Of a stretch of DNA of 64,000 bases, positions 24,853 to 33,208 are shown in pieces. The stretch comes from Bog-756 sp963806455 (GTDB taxonomy: Bacteria > Actinomycetota > Acidimicrobiia > Acidimicrobiales > RAAP-2). The position numbers were made by a program, and so were the translations under genes. The DNA lies in contig CAWDXZ010000006.1 of NCBI GenBank assembly GCA_963806455.1, positions 248,001 through 312,000 on the forward strand, given 5' to 3'. The notes beneath the pieces are model-generated. The model had not been told where the DNA came from. It worked only from the letters and a program-made list of their open reading frames with translations, and made no database searches. How positions within the stretch are numbered: the stretch's first letter is position 1; the number at the start of each line of letters is the position of its first letter.

Positions 24853-27437
24853 GCGACCACCCTCAGCACCTCTTCGAGGGTGGTCTCGCCCTCGATGGCC
24901 TTGCGGAGCCCGCTCTGGCGCAATGTCATCATCCCCTGCGCCACTGCGATCCTATGGATGTCTTCCACCGATCCTCCTTCGATAATGGTCCGTTCGATCT
25001 CTTCGCTCATGGGGAGGAACTCCGCCAGCGCCTTGCGCCCCCGGTAGCCGGTGTTGGAGCACGCCGAGCACCCGACGGACCGGTACACCTTGGACATACC
25101 GCCGACCTCCTCCACCTCTTCGGGCTTCCACCCCGCCGCCAGGATGTCGGCGTCGCTGGGCTCGTAGGCCTCCTTGCAATGCATGCACAGCCGCCGGGCC
25201 AGACGTTGGGCCAAGACGCCGGACAGCGCCGAGGTGACCAGAAAGGGCTCGAGGCCCATCTCGATCAATCGCATCGGTGTGGCCGCAGCATTGTTGGTGT
25301 GCAACGTGGCCAGCACCATGTGGCCGGTCAGGGCTGCTTCGATGGCGATGACCGCGGTCTCCTTGTCGCGGATCTCCCCGACCAGGACGATGTCGGGATC
25401 GGAACGGAGGATCGACTTCAGGGCGGAGGCGAAGGTCAATCCGGCCTTGACGTTGAGCTGGACCTGGTTGACCCCACGGAGCTGGAGCTCGACCGGGTCC
25501 TCGACCGTGATGATGTTCTTCTCCGGCGAGTTGAGAGCGGTGAGCGTCGTATAGAGGGTCGTCGACTTTCCAGAGCCGGTGGGCCCGGTCACCAAGATGG
25601 TCCCGTACGGCTTGGTGTAGATCTGCTCGTAGGCAACCAGCAGGTCCTCGTCGAAGCCGAGGTCGGCGAAGCCCAGCACGACGCTCGATTTGTCGAGCAC
25701 CCGCATGACCACCTTCTCGCCGTGGATGGTCGGAAGCGTCGCCATACGGAGGTCGATGCCCTTGCTACCCACGTTGAGTGAGATCCTCCCGTCCTGCGGA
25801 ATGCGATGCTCAGCCACGTTCATGTCGGCCATGACCTTGAGGCGTGTCGTGACCGCGGCCGAAATGGCCCGAGGAGCGGTGGACACATCGTGGAGCACCC
25901 CGTCGATGCGATAGCGGATCCGGAGCTCGGCACCGGTGGGCTCGACATGAATGTCCGAGGCCCGCTCGTTGAGGGCCTGCAGGATGAGCAAGTTCACATA
26001 GCGGACGATGGGCGCGTCCTCCGTGATGGCCTGAATGTCGTCCACTCCGCCCTCTGAGGCCGGAGATCCATCGAAGCCGAGCGAGGCCTCCACGGCCATG
26101 TCGGCAGCGTCGGCGCCGCTGTTGAAGGCCCGGCCGATGTAGGCGCTGATCTGGGATCGCGTGGCCACGACCACGATGAAGTTGCGCCCCATGATGGTCC
26201 GAAGGTCGTCCATGGCGAAGACATCGGTCGGGTTGGACGCCGCGACGACCGGCGTGCCCTCGTCGTTGGCAATGACGATGACGTTGTGATGGCGCGCCGT
26301 CGCCTCGGGGATGGTGCCGACTTCGTTGAAGTCCACCCCCACGGTGTCGAGATCGACGAATTCGAGGCCCATCTCCTGGGCCATCCCCCACATCAGGTCG
26401 GCTTCGCTCACCAGCTTCTGGGCGGTCAGAATTCGGGCGACACTCTGGCCGCCCCGGTCGTGCTCCTCGAGGACGGCCTTCATGTCCTCCAGTGAGACAC
26501 GTCCGCCATCGACCAGAGCTTTGGCCAGTGGCGGGAACAACGCCGTCTCGGTCGATTCTGCGCCAGGTGGTGGCTCCGGCCGGACCTCGTCGCCTTGCTC
26601 GCCCTGCTGTTCCTGGTAGGTCGCGACCGCCTCGGCCACCAGGTCGGCGGCGATCTCGGTCGAGTCTGTCCCCTCCTCCTCCACCTGGTCGTCGACGGTG
26701 ACGGAACGGGCGAGTTCGGCCAACCTGTCCGTGCCCGGGACCGGAGGTTCCGGCGGTTCCGGCTCGACCATCGGGATGCCGACCGGTGGCTCGTCGGCCA
26801 CCATCCCCACGTCGGCCGGGCTCGGCATCGGCGGGGGCGGCAATGTCTGATTGCCCCCCGGAACGCCGCCCTCCCCGGGGTGGAAATCCAGGTCACTGCC
26901 GGAGGCTTTCGCTTCGGCTAGGGCGGCCAGGTCGGACGGTGTCCGGTCCGTGGTGCTCTTCGGAACCCCCACCGAGTGATCGGCCACGAGACTGTCGAAC
27001 GGGCCCCCGTCGGACCCGGGCTGGACCACCTGGTCTCGGGACGGCCGTTCGTCCCCCTCCGACCCGAACAGCTGGTCCAGATAATCACCGATCTGATCGC
27101 TGGTGGCGACGACCGAGATGAAGTCACGGCCGATTGATTCTCGTAGTTTGTCGTGGGCACTGACGTCGTCGGGATTCGAAGTGGCGACGACCGGGGTGCC
27201 GAACCGGCGCTTGATGACCACCACGTGGTGGGCTCGGGAAAGCGACGCAGGCAGGATCTCGCCCGCGGAAGGGTCCACCCCGTAGGTGTCCAGATCGACA
27301 AATTCGAGGTCGTGCTCCCTGGCCATCACGCGCGTGGTATCGACATCAGGCATCAACCAACCATCGGCAGACTGGTGCGTGAGATTGAATGGCAATCCAG
27401 GGGTTCCGGCCCTGTTCGGAATGGGGGCTCGGCGCAT
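24849..27437 (-). CDS. pilB: PilB-type pilus assembly ATPase with two MshEN domains
   Basis: An 862-residue extension ATPase that powers pilus polymerisation. Two MshEN-like modules are recognisable by their shared LEFVDLDTYGVD / LEFVDLDTVGVD segments and later TPVVATSNPDDV / TPVVAASNPTDV. They are separated by an acidic Pro-rich linker (about residues 130-290). MshEN modules bind cyclic-di-GMP in some PilB/MshE proteins. The ATPase core has Walker A GPTGSGKSTT (about 614-623), DPDIVLVGEIRDKETA, and the zinc-binding CMHC/CSAC pairs (about 747-792). ATG 27437 has GAGG eight bases upstream; ATG 27353 is an alternative that would cut the first module short. Confidence 0.92.
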   Translation of the reverse strand: MRRAPIPNRAGTPGLPFNLTHQSADGWLMPDVDTTRVMAREHDLEFVDLDTYGVDPSAGEILPASLSRAHHVVVIKRRFGTPVVATSNPDDVSAHDKLRESIGRDFISVVATSDQIGDYLDQLFGSEGDERPSRDQVVQPGSDGGPFDSLVADHSVGVPKSTTDRTPSDLAALAEAKASGSDLDFHPGEGGVPGGNQTLPPPPMPSPADVGMVADEPPVGIPMVEPEPPEPPVPGTDRLAELARSVTVDDQVEEEGTDSTEIAADLVAEAVATYQEQQGEQGDEVRPEPPPGAESTETALFPPLAKALVDGGRVSLEDMKAVLEEHDRGGQSVARILTAQKLVSEADLMWGMAQEMGLEFVDLDTVGVDFNEVGTIPEATARHHNVIVIANDEGTPVVAASNPTDVFAMDDLRTIMGRNFIVVVATRSQISAYIGRAFNSGADAADMAVEASLGFDGSPASEGGVDDIQAITEDAPIVRYVNLLILQALNERASDIHVEPTGAELRIRYRIDGVLHDVSTAPRAISAAVTTRLKVMADMNVAEHRIPQDGRISLNVGSKGIDLRMATLPTIHGEKVVMRVLDKSSVVLGFADLGFDEDLLVAYEQIYTKPYGTILVTGPTGSGKSTTLYTTLTALNSPEKNIITVEDPVELQLRGVNQVQLNVKAGLTFASALKSILRSDPDIVLVGEIRDKETAVIAIEAALTGHMVLATLHTNNAAATPMRLIEMGLEPFLVTSALSGVLAQRLARRLCMHCKEAYEPSDADILAAGWKPEEVEEVGGMSKVYRSVGCSACSNTGYRGRKALAEFLPMSEEIERTIIEGGSVEDIHRIAVAQGMMTLRQSGLRKAIEGETTLEEVLRVVA

Positions 27438-27630
27438 CGGCCGGGCCTCGGCACCGGTGCCGCCGCCAGCACCAAGAACCGGGCCGACGGAGAGCGATCT
27501 GGTTGACTGAGACTGGTGGCTCCCGGCAACCGGAAGTGGCCGGGGCCGGTGCCACGTATCGGAACGACGGATGTGCGCAGGTCCTACGCCACGTCATGTC
27601 GTGTTCTTTGATTAGTTTCGAGTGCCTACC

Positions 27631-28437
27631 ATGACCTCCAGCGACGCTCCACGAATAGCGGCAACCGTTCTGTCGGCGGGGATGATCGGGCTGTTGGTCG
27701 GGTCCTTTCTCAACGTCGTCATCTACCGAACGCCCAGGCGGCTCTCGGTGGCCGGGCCCCGTTCCTTCTGCCCGAGGTGCCGCCACCAATTGAGCTGGTG
27801 GGAGAACGTGCCGGTGGTTTCGTGGGTGGCCCTACGCGGTCGCTGCCACACCTGCGGTCAGCCCATTTCCGTCCGGTACCCGGTCGTCGAGCTCGTCACC
27901 GGGGTGACGTTCGCCCTGGTCACGTGGGCATGGCGGGGAAGTCTGGTCTCCGCCGGCTATTGCGTCCTGGCCGCCGCGATGATCGCCGTCAGCCTCATCG
28001 AGTACGGCCGGGTACGGGCGCCACTGTCCATCGCCGCCATCGGAACCGCCAGCGGGGAAGCCCTGCTGCTCATCGCCGCGGGTTGGCAGCACCACTGGGC
28101 CGTAGCGGCCGGTTCGCTCGTCGGGACCGGCATCACCCTCCTCGCCTTTGCCTTCCTACGGGCGCTCGATCCCGAGTGTCTCGATCCACGGGGTCGCGGC
28201 CGCACCGCACTGCTACTGGCCGGTTGTTGGTGTGGCGGGCTTGGTGCCGTTCCGGCCGTTATCGGCGTCGCCACCTGGATCGTGGCCTACTTCGCATGCA
28301 TGGTCGGCGCACGGTGGGCGCACGATCGGAAGGGTCGCCTGTCGGTGAATTCACAGCCTGGTGGCCCGGTTCTGAACACCCCACTGATCTCTGCGCTTGC
28401 CCTCGCGATGGTGGTGTCCTTCATCGCGGCAGCATGA
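27631..28437 (+). CDS. Prepilin peptidase (PilD) homologue lacking both catalytic aspartates
   Basis: A 268-residue polytopic protein of the A24 prepilin-peptidase family. The N-terminal domain is intact: GSFLNVVIYRTPRRL, then cysteines 47, 50, 72 and 75 in FCPRCRHQLSWWENVPVVSW and CHTCGQPISVRYPVVELVTG, the zinc/methyltransferase-type region. The first aspartate motif, normally D followed by LPD, reads SLIEYGRVRAPLS (Glu124, no LPD). The second, normally GxGD, reads GRGR (188-191). Both active-site Asp residues are therefore absent, so cleavage activity is doubtful. ATG 27631 is preferred to GTG 27622 because TAGTTT at 27613-27618 would put the transcript start near 27625. The gene diverges from pilB. 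Confidence 0.85.
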   Translation: MTSSDAPRIAATVLSAGMIGLLVGSFLNVVIYRTPRRLSVAGPRSFCPRCRHQLSWWENVPVVSWVALRGRCHTCGQPISVRYPVVELVTGVTFALVTWAWRGSLVSAGYCVLAAAMIAVSLIEYGRVRAPLSIAAIGTASGEALLLIAAGWQHHWAVAAGSLVGTGITLLAFAFLRALDPECLDPRGRGRTALLLAGCWCGGLGAVPAVIGVATWIVAYFACMVGARWAHDRKGRLSVNSQPGGPVLNTPLISALALAMVVSFIAAA

Positions 28438-28510
28438 CGAACCTACGATTGGGATATGAGCATCGTCGAACCTCGCGGGTCGCGATGCACGGCGGGGGGG
28501 GCGGGACGCC

Positions 28511-29191
28511 GTGCCTCGGTCGCCGATCCCCCCGCGTCGGGTGGTGGTCGTGGACGACCACGAGCTATTGCGAGCGGGGACTCGGCGCATCCTCGATGAA
28601 GCCGTCGGCTTCACCGTGGTCGGAGAGGCTGCCGACGGGGACACCGCCCTACGAGTGGTCGGCGAACTGAGGCCCGATGTCGTGCTAGTGGACATCAGGC
28701 TCCCGAACATGAACGGTATCGATCTGGCCCGCCGGATCTTGCACGACCACCCTGACACCACCGTCCTCGTGCTGAGTGCCTATGACGATCAGACCTACGT
28801 GCGGGCCGCCCTCGCCGCCGGGGTCGCCGGCTATCTGCTGAAGACGGAACCGAGCGATGAGCTGGTTCGCTCCATCCGGGCCGCATGTGAGGGTCGGATG
28901 GCTGCCGCTTCCCCACCGTCGGGACACGGCGAGAAGGATGTCTCCTGGAGTCCCTCGGACTCGGTACCCCAACTGACCGTGCGGGAGCAGGAAGTCGTCC
29001 GCCTGGTGGCGAGGGGAATGAGCAACAAGGCCATCGGGCGCGAGCTGGCCATCAGCCCCCGCACGGTGGAGGGCCACCTCAACCACGTGTTCGAGAAGCT
29101 CGGGGCCGCCTCGCGTACCGAGCTGGTGCACTACGCCCTGGCCAACAGCCTGTTCGCCTCGACCCGCCCCGACGCATCGGATTCACCATGA
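28511..29191 (+). CDS. NarL/FixJ-type response regulator
   Basis: A 226-residue two-component regulator. The receiver domain shows VVVVDDHELLRAG, the phospho-acceptor Asp in VLVDIRLPNMNG (about residue 61), the Thr/Ser and Lys positions in VLSAYDD and GYLLKTEPSDEL. The LuxR-type HTH is LTVREQEVVRLVARGMSNKA followed by IGRELAISPRTVEGHLNHVF. It starts with GTG 28511 after a purine-rich G-tract. Its stop overlaps the start of the histidine kinase gene (ATGA). Its position between the two pilus gene blocks suggests, but does not prove, control of pilus functions. Confidence 0.92.
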   Translation: MPRSPIPPRRVVVVDDHELLRAGTRRILDEAVGFTVVGEAADGDTALRVVGELRPDVVLVDIRLPNMNGIDLARRILHDHPDTTVLVLSAYDDQTYVRAALAAGVAGYLLKTEPSDELVRSIRAACEGRMAAASPPSGHGEKDVSWSPSDSVPQLTVREQEVVRLVARGMSNKAIGRELAISPRTVEGHLNHVFEKLGAASRTELVHYALANSLFASTRPDASDSP

Positions 29192-30780
29192 AGACCCGGA
29201 CAGCCATGTCTCATGCGGCATTGACGCGGCGGGAACCTCGCCCGACCGCTGCTGCCCGCGTCCCATCGGCCCCCGAGCCAGTTCCCGAAACGCCAGAGCA
29301 GGATCGCTCCATTTCAACCGACCGACCCTGGTCTCGATCGGCATTCTGGATTCTTCAACTCATCGTCCTGGCCCTCTACCTGATCCGACTGGCCGCCGTT
29401 GTCGCCTTCCATCTCGACAGCACATCGGTTGCTGTGGAGTTCTCGACCCTGGGGCTCTTCCTGGTCCCTGTGGTCTATGCCGCCCTCAACTACGGCATGG
29501 GCGGTGCCGTCATCACCACGGCCTGGATTTCCGCCCTCGCCGTCCCGAGATTTCTCTCCTATGCGGGCGCCCACGAGTACGTGGCGGCATGGGCAGAGCT
29601 CCTGCAGATCGTCCTGCTCAATGCCTTGGCCTTCCTCATCGGGCAAAGAGTGTCGGCCGAACGCGAGGCACGACAGATGGCCGAGTCCGCCCGGGAGGCT
29701 CATCGGAGCGCCGAGGCGCTGTACCGCGACCTGTTCGACTCCAACCAGGCACCCATCCTCTTCGTCGACTCGGCTGGCCACGTGGTGGAGGCCAATGCCG
29801 CTGCCCTTCGGGCCTTCTCGGCCACGGCGCGACCATTCTCCCTCGTCGGTGCTGCCGTTTCGGGTCCCGTGCGCCTCGTGGACATGATCGGACCCCAAGC
29901 TGCCGCCCAGGTCCTGACCCAGCTGGTATCGAGCCCAGCCGGACCAAACAGCGCTCCGACCGCTCCATCGACGACTGAGCTGGTCGAACCTGTCGCCTTC
30001 GAGGTCGACGGACAAGCGGTCCTCTACCGACCGGCCGTGACCAAGTTGGGCAGATCGGATGACGACCGGAGGATGCAGGTCGTCTTCGAGGATGTCACCA
30101 CCGAGACGCGGCGCCATGATCGGATGGAGGCATACGCGGCGAGCGTGGTGCTGGGCCAGGAGGAGGAGCGACAACACCTCGCCCAGGAACTCCACGACGG
30201 ACCCGTCCAGACGCTCATCCACCTGTGCCGACAGATTGATGCCATGCCCGAGAACAGGGCGGATGACGCATCAGACGGCCCTTCGATGTCCGAATTGCGG
30301 CAACTCGCCGAAGACACGGTCGGAGAGCTTCGAGCCATCGCCAAGGGATTGCGGCCCTCGATACTCGATGACCTCGGGTTGGTGGCCTCCATCCAGCAGA
30401 TGCTGGCCGATGCCGGCGCACGCCAGGGCTTCGAGACCTCGTTCGGCGTCACGGGCACGGCGCGAAGGCTCCCCTCCGCCACGGAGCTGGCCTTGTTCCG
30501 CATCACCCAGGAGGCGCTTTCCAACGTCGAACGCCATGCCCGACCGCAGCGGGTGGCCGTGGGGATCGACTTCGAATCGGGCGCCTTGCGGCTGCTGGTC
30601 AAGGACGACGGGGTGGGTTTCGCTGCGGCGGATGGGCTCGCCGAGACGGGAACCGAGTCGCTCGGCCTTCCGGGCATGGTCGAACGGGCCCACCTCATCG
30701 GGGCGCGCCTGACGATCCATTCGAGCGTGGGCGCCGGAACGACCGTGGACGTCTGGGTTCCGGCAACGAGTCTCGAATAA
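29188..30780 (+). CDS. Membrane sensor histidine kinase (HisKA_3/DesK-NarX type)
   Basis: A 530-residue kinase partner of the preceding regulator. After a disordered N-terminus of about 45 residues come several transmembrane segments (FWILQLIVLALYLIRLAAVV through VLLNALAFLIGQ), a PAS-like domain (YRDLFDSNQAPILFVDSAGH), then the HisKA_3 dimerisation helix with the phospho-acceptor His in LAQELHDGPVQTLIHL (about residue 336). The HATPase has the N-box EALSNVERHA (about 441) and KDDGVGF and GLPGMVERA boxes. The signal sensed is unknown. Confidence 0.92.
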   Translation: MKTRTAMSHAALTRREPRPTAAARVPSAPEPVPETPEQDRSISTDRPWSRSAFWILQLIVLALYLIRLAAVVAFHLDSTSVAVEFSTLGLFLVPVVYAALNYGMGGAVITTAWISALAVPRFLSYAGAHEYVAAWAELLQIVLLNALAFLIGQRVSAEREARQMAESAREAHRSAEALYRDLFDSNQAPILFVDSAGHVVEANAAALRAFSATARPFSLVGAAVSGPVRLVDMIGPQAAAQVLTQLVSSPAGPNSAPTAPSTTELVEPVAFEVDGQAVLYRPAVTKLGRSDDDRRMQVVFEDVTTETRRHDRMEAYAASVVLGQEEERQHLAQELHDGPVQTLIHLCRQIDAMPENRADDASDGPSMSELRQLAEDTVGELRAIAKGLRPSILDDLGLVASIQQMLADAGARQGFETSFGVTGTARRLPSATELALFRITQEALSNVERHARPQRVAVGIDFESGALRLLVKDDGVGFAAADGLAETGTESLGLPGMVERAHLIGARLTIHSSVGAGTTVDVWVPATSLE

Positions 30781-30927
30781 CATCACCTCATTTACCCTGA
30801 TTAACATGGTCTTCTGCCCTTCAGACAACGAAATCGGAATGTCAGGGTGGAGTGGAGTCGATTGAGCCAACTCCAAATGTCACTCAACCGACATCAAACG
30901 GAAGGCGTTTGCCTCCTCAATTCGTGG

Positions 30928-30933
30928 GATACT
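30928..30933 (+). promoter_or_regulatory. Extended -10-like box, leaderless type
   Basis: TGGGATACT (extended -10 TGn plus GATACT) ends six bases before GTG 30940. Confidence 0.45.
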
Positions 30934-30939
30934 GGCTCC

Positions 30940-31236
30940 GTGGAAGAGATCATCATCGAGTCCTGCCATAGCACCTGGATCATCGATATGGAGAATTCCA
31001 GGTTCCGCCGGGTGGTGAAGGGATCAAGCAATCACTCCACCCCGGCATCGACCGAATGGCAGGCGTGCTACGGCGTCGAGATCGATCCCTTGTCGGAATC
31101 CTTCGTGGTGCTGCTCAATCCCGAAGGGACCCGCCTCCTTCGCAGTTGGCGGCATGTGGAACATTGCTCGCAATGCGGCGGCGAGGCCACCTCGGAGCTC
31201 TCCCTCCGGGATCTGCGTTCCGCTGTCCGTGGCTGA
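30940..31236 (+). CDS. Small conserved-looking protein of unknown function
   Basis: A 98-residue soluble protein beginning VEEIIIESCHSTWIIDMENS and containing RFRRVVKG, YGVEIDPLSESFVVLLNPEG and TRLLRSWRHVEHCSQCGGE. The C-terminal CSQC plus an upstream Cys could bind metal, though only three cysteines are present. The open frame extends upstream to 30847, but the GATACT box before GTG 30940 and the character of the sequence favour this start. GC-rich third positions support coding. I believe similar short proteins exist in related actinobacteria but cannot name a family. Confidence 0.6.
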   Translation: MEEIIIESCHSTWIIDMENSRFRRVVKGSSNHSTPASTEWQACYGVEIDPLSESFVVLLNPEGTRLLRSWRHVEHCSQCGGEATSELSLRDLRSAVRG

Positions 31237-31285
31237 CCGGGGATTCGGTTCGCACCTGAGACACCCGGTCACGTGAGCTGAATGT

Positions 31286-31310
31286 CCGGGCCGGCCCATG
31301 GCCGGCCCGG
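31286..31310. terminator. GC-rich hairpin after the small gene
   Basis: CCGGGCCGGCC and GGCCGGCCCGG pair perfectly around a CAT loop, 50 bp beyond the stop at 31236. The following sequence CGGCTATTAG lacks a T-run, so terminator function is uncertain. Confidence 0.5.
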
Positions 31311-31470
31311 CGGCTATTAGGGGCAAGCACGAACCGGGTCAAGTATCCGGCAGTTCGTGACGATCCATAGAGAGTATGGGCAAGACCTCGAGCGCTCGCC
31401 GGCAGCTGTCGCGCACAATTCCTGTTGTGGACGCGCCCCCTCAAGGCCAAACCGTCGGGTCCCCACGCCA

Positions 31471-32601
31471 ATGAACCCGGAGCACACTTCTACCGAGATT
31501 GACGCGGAGGAAAGTCAATTGCCCGATACAGGTACCACTCGGACTTCCAGCAACAATCAAACCCCTCCCCCGCCTCCGCCTGCTCCGGTGCCGAAGCGGA
31601 CCAACTTCGCGGCCTCGGCGGCAATGGTGAACGACATCCTGGCTGCCGGTCCAGCCGAAATGGTCGACAAGACCGAGCAGAGTAGCCAGGCTTCGGACGA
31701 TCCGCCCGGTTCGGCAAAGGCGGAGGTCTCCGAACAGCCACATGTCGAGACAGCCGTGGGGGCCACGAGCCCCGACTTCTTCGCCAAGATCCGGCCCAAG
31801 CCCCGCTTCTGGCACCTCGAAAGACGGACCGAGCGCTCGGACCCACCCGCCGAGAACAAGGCCCGATCCAAGCCGAGCTTCTGGCACTTCGAGACGCGGG
31901 CCGAGCGCCAGGACCCACCCGCCGAGACCAATGTCCGATCGACGGAGACCTCGGACCCACCCGCCGAGACCAATGTCCGACCGACGGAGACCTCGGACCC
32001 ACCTACCTTGACCGAAGAACGGTCCAAGCCGAGCTTCTGGCACTTCGAGACCCGGGCCGAACGCCAGGACCGGGTGAAGCAGCCCAAAGAGCCCAAGGTT
32101 CGATCAAAGGAACCCGAAGCCCGGTCCAAGCCGAGCTTCTGGCACTTCGAGACCCGGGCCGAACGCCAGGACCGGGTGAAGCAGCCCAAAGAGCCCAAGG
32201 TTCGATCAAAGGAACCCGAAGAACGGTCCAAGCCGAGCTTCTGGCACTTCGAGACCCGGGCCGAACGCCAGGACCGTGCGGTCGAGAGCAAGACCCAGTC
32301 GATTGAACCTAAGGACCGGCCGGCCGAGAACAAGGCCCGATCCAAGCCGAGCTTCTGGCACTTCGAGACCCGGGCCGAACGCCAGGACCGTGCGGTCGAG
32401 AGCAAGACCCGGTCGATTGAACCTAAGGACCGGCCGGCCGAGAACAAGGCCCGATCCAAGCCGAGCTTCTGGCACTTCGAGACCCGGGCCGAACGCCAGG
32501 ACCGGGCCAAGGAGCGCTCGGAGGGATCGAAGCCGAGCTTCTGGCAATTCCAGAGGCGCCCGGCCCGCTCACGGGCTGGTACCCACTCAAAGAGCAGGTG
32601 A
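31471..32601 (+). CDS. Repeat protein with eight FWHFETRAERQ-type motifs, unknown function
   Basis: A 376-residue protein of no recognised family. Residues 1-108 are hydrophilic and Pro-rich (including PPPPPPAPVPKRTNFAASAA). From about residue 109 to 366 a core motif, SKPSFWHFETRAERQD, occurs eight times. The first copy (RPKPRFWHLERRTERSD) and last copy (GSKPSFWQFQRRPARSR) have diverged. Linkers between copies are charged (KEPKVRSKEPE, AVESKTRSIEPKDRPAEN). There is no signal peptide, membrane helix or Cys. ATG 31471 lacks a clear ribosome-binding site; the frame is open further upstream to 31357. High-GC third positions support this strand rather than the antisense frame. The last 15 bp overlap the end of moaC. 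Each core combines aromatics with Arg/Glu, suggesting a repeated short ligand- or protein-binding peptide. Confidence 0.75.
   Translation: MNPEHTSTEIDAEESQLPDTGTTRTSSNNQTPPPPPPAPVPKRTNFAASAAMVNDILAAGPAEMVDKTEQSSQASDDPPGSAKAEVSEQPHVETAVGATSPDFFAKIRPKPRFWHLERRTERSDPPAENKARSKPSFWHFETRAERQDPPAETNVRSTETSDPPAETNVRPTETSDPPTLTEERSKPSFWHFETRAERQDRVKQPKEPKVRSKEPEARSKPSFWHFETRAERQDRVKQPKEPKVRSKEPEERSKPSFWHFETRAERQDRAVESKTQSIEPKDRPAENKARSKPSFWHFETRAERQDRAVESKTRSIEPKDRPAENKARSKPSFWHFETRAERQDRAKERSEGSKPSFWQFQRRPARSRAGTHSKSR
31795..32570 (+). repeat. Coding tandem repeats of 102 bp and 114 bp
   Basis: Equivalent positions at 32021, 32123 and 32225 give two exact 102-bp steps (34 codons). Positions 32227, 32341 and 32455 give two 114-bp steps (38 codons). 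Copies are nearly identical at the DNA level, indicating recent expansion. Earlier copies at about 31797 and 31865 are more diverged. Confidence 0.9.
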
Positions 32602-33072
32602 CCGCTTCCATACCCCTGAGCTGCCGCCTGTCTTCTCCCATAGCATGAGCTGGCCGATGCTCATCGTGCGGTCCGTGGTCTTGCACATGTCGTAGACGGT
32701 GAGGGCGGCAACAGCACACGCCGTCATGGCCTCCATCTCGACCCCGGTCCGGTCAACGGCCTCCACCTTGGCCTCCACCTCGACAAAATCGTCGCCGATG
32801 GTGAAGTCGACGTGCACGGCACCCACCAGTAGCGGGTGACACATGGGGATGAGGTCAGCGGTTCGTTTGGCTGCCTGGATGCCGGCCACCCGGGATGCAG
32901 CCAACACATCACCCTTGGTGATGGCGTTGTTGGCCACCTTGGCCGTCGTCTCGGGCTTCATCGCCACCCGGCAACGGGCGAGGGCCCGCCGGTGGGTCGC
33001 CTCCTTGGGCGATACGTCCACCATGCGGGTGCCGCTGAAGGGGTCGAGATGACTCAGGCTGCGGTCAGTCAT
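32587..33072 (-). CDS. moaC: Cyclic pyranopterin monophosphate synthase MoaC
   Basis: A 161-residue molybdenum-cofactor enzyme converting 3',8-cyclo-GTP to cyclic pyranopterin monophosphate. Family motifs are SGTRMVDVSPKEATHRRA, the KGD segment NAITKGDVLAASRVAGIQAA (K53, D55), TADLIPMCHPL, and MEAMTACAVAALTVYDMCK. The start could be ATG 33072 or GTG 33081; ATG gives the usual N-terminus. No other molybdopterin genes are in the window. It converges on the repeat-protein gene with a 15-bp overlap. Confidence 0.95.
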   Translation of the reverse strand: MTDRSLSHLDPFSGTRMVDVSPKEATHRRALARCRVAMKPETTAKVANNAITKGDVLAASRVAGIQAAKRTADLIPMCHPLLVGAVHVDFTIGDDFVEVEAKVEAVDRTGVEMEAMTACAVAALTVYDMCKTTDRTMSIGQLMLWEKTGGSSGVWKRSPAL

Positions 33073-33208
33073 CTGCTCCACCGGGAGTCACGGCCTCCAG
33101 TGTAAGTGAGGTCTGGCGTCCGGGGCGGTATTGGCACTCTCTCCGGTAGACTGCCAGCGACCGAGGACCGAGCCGGGACCGAGGACCGAGCCGAGAGGAC
33201 TGACCCGC

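Noticed and set aside
31557..32510. A 317-residue antisense open frame with repeats across the repeat-protein gene
   Set aside because: It is the mirror of the tandem DNA repeats. Its sequence (SARVSKCQKLGLDR units) has poor codon position bias, while the plus frame has GC-rich third positions and a sensible Pro-rich N-terminus.
31795..32570. Possible CRISPR-like array because of regularly spaced repeats
   Set aside because: The repeats are 102-114 bp coding units with near-identical spacers in a long open frame, and no cas genes are nearby.
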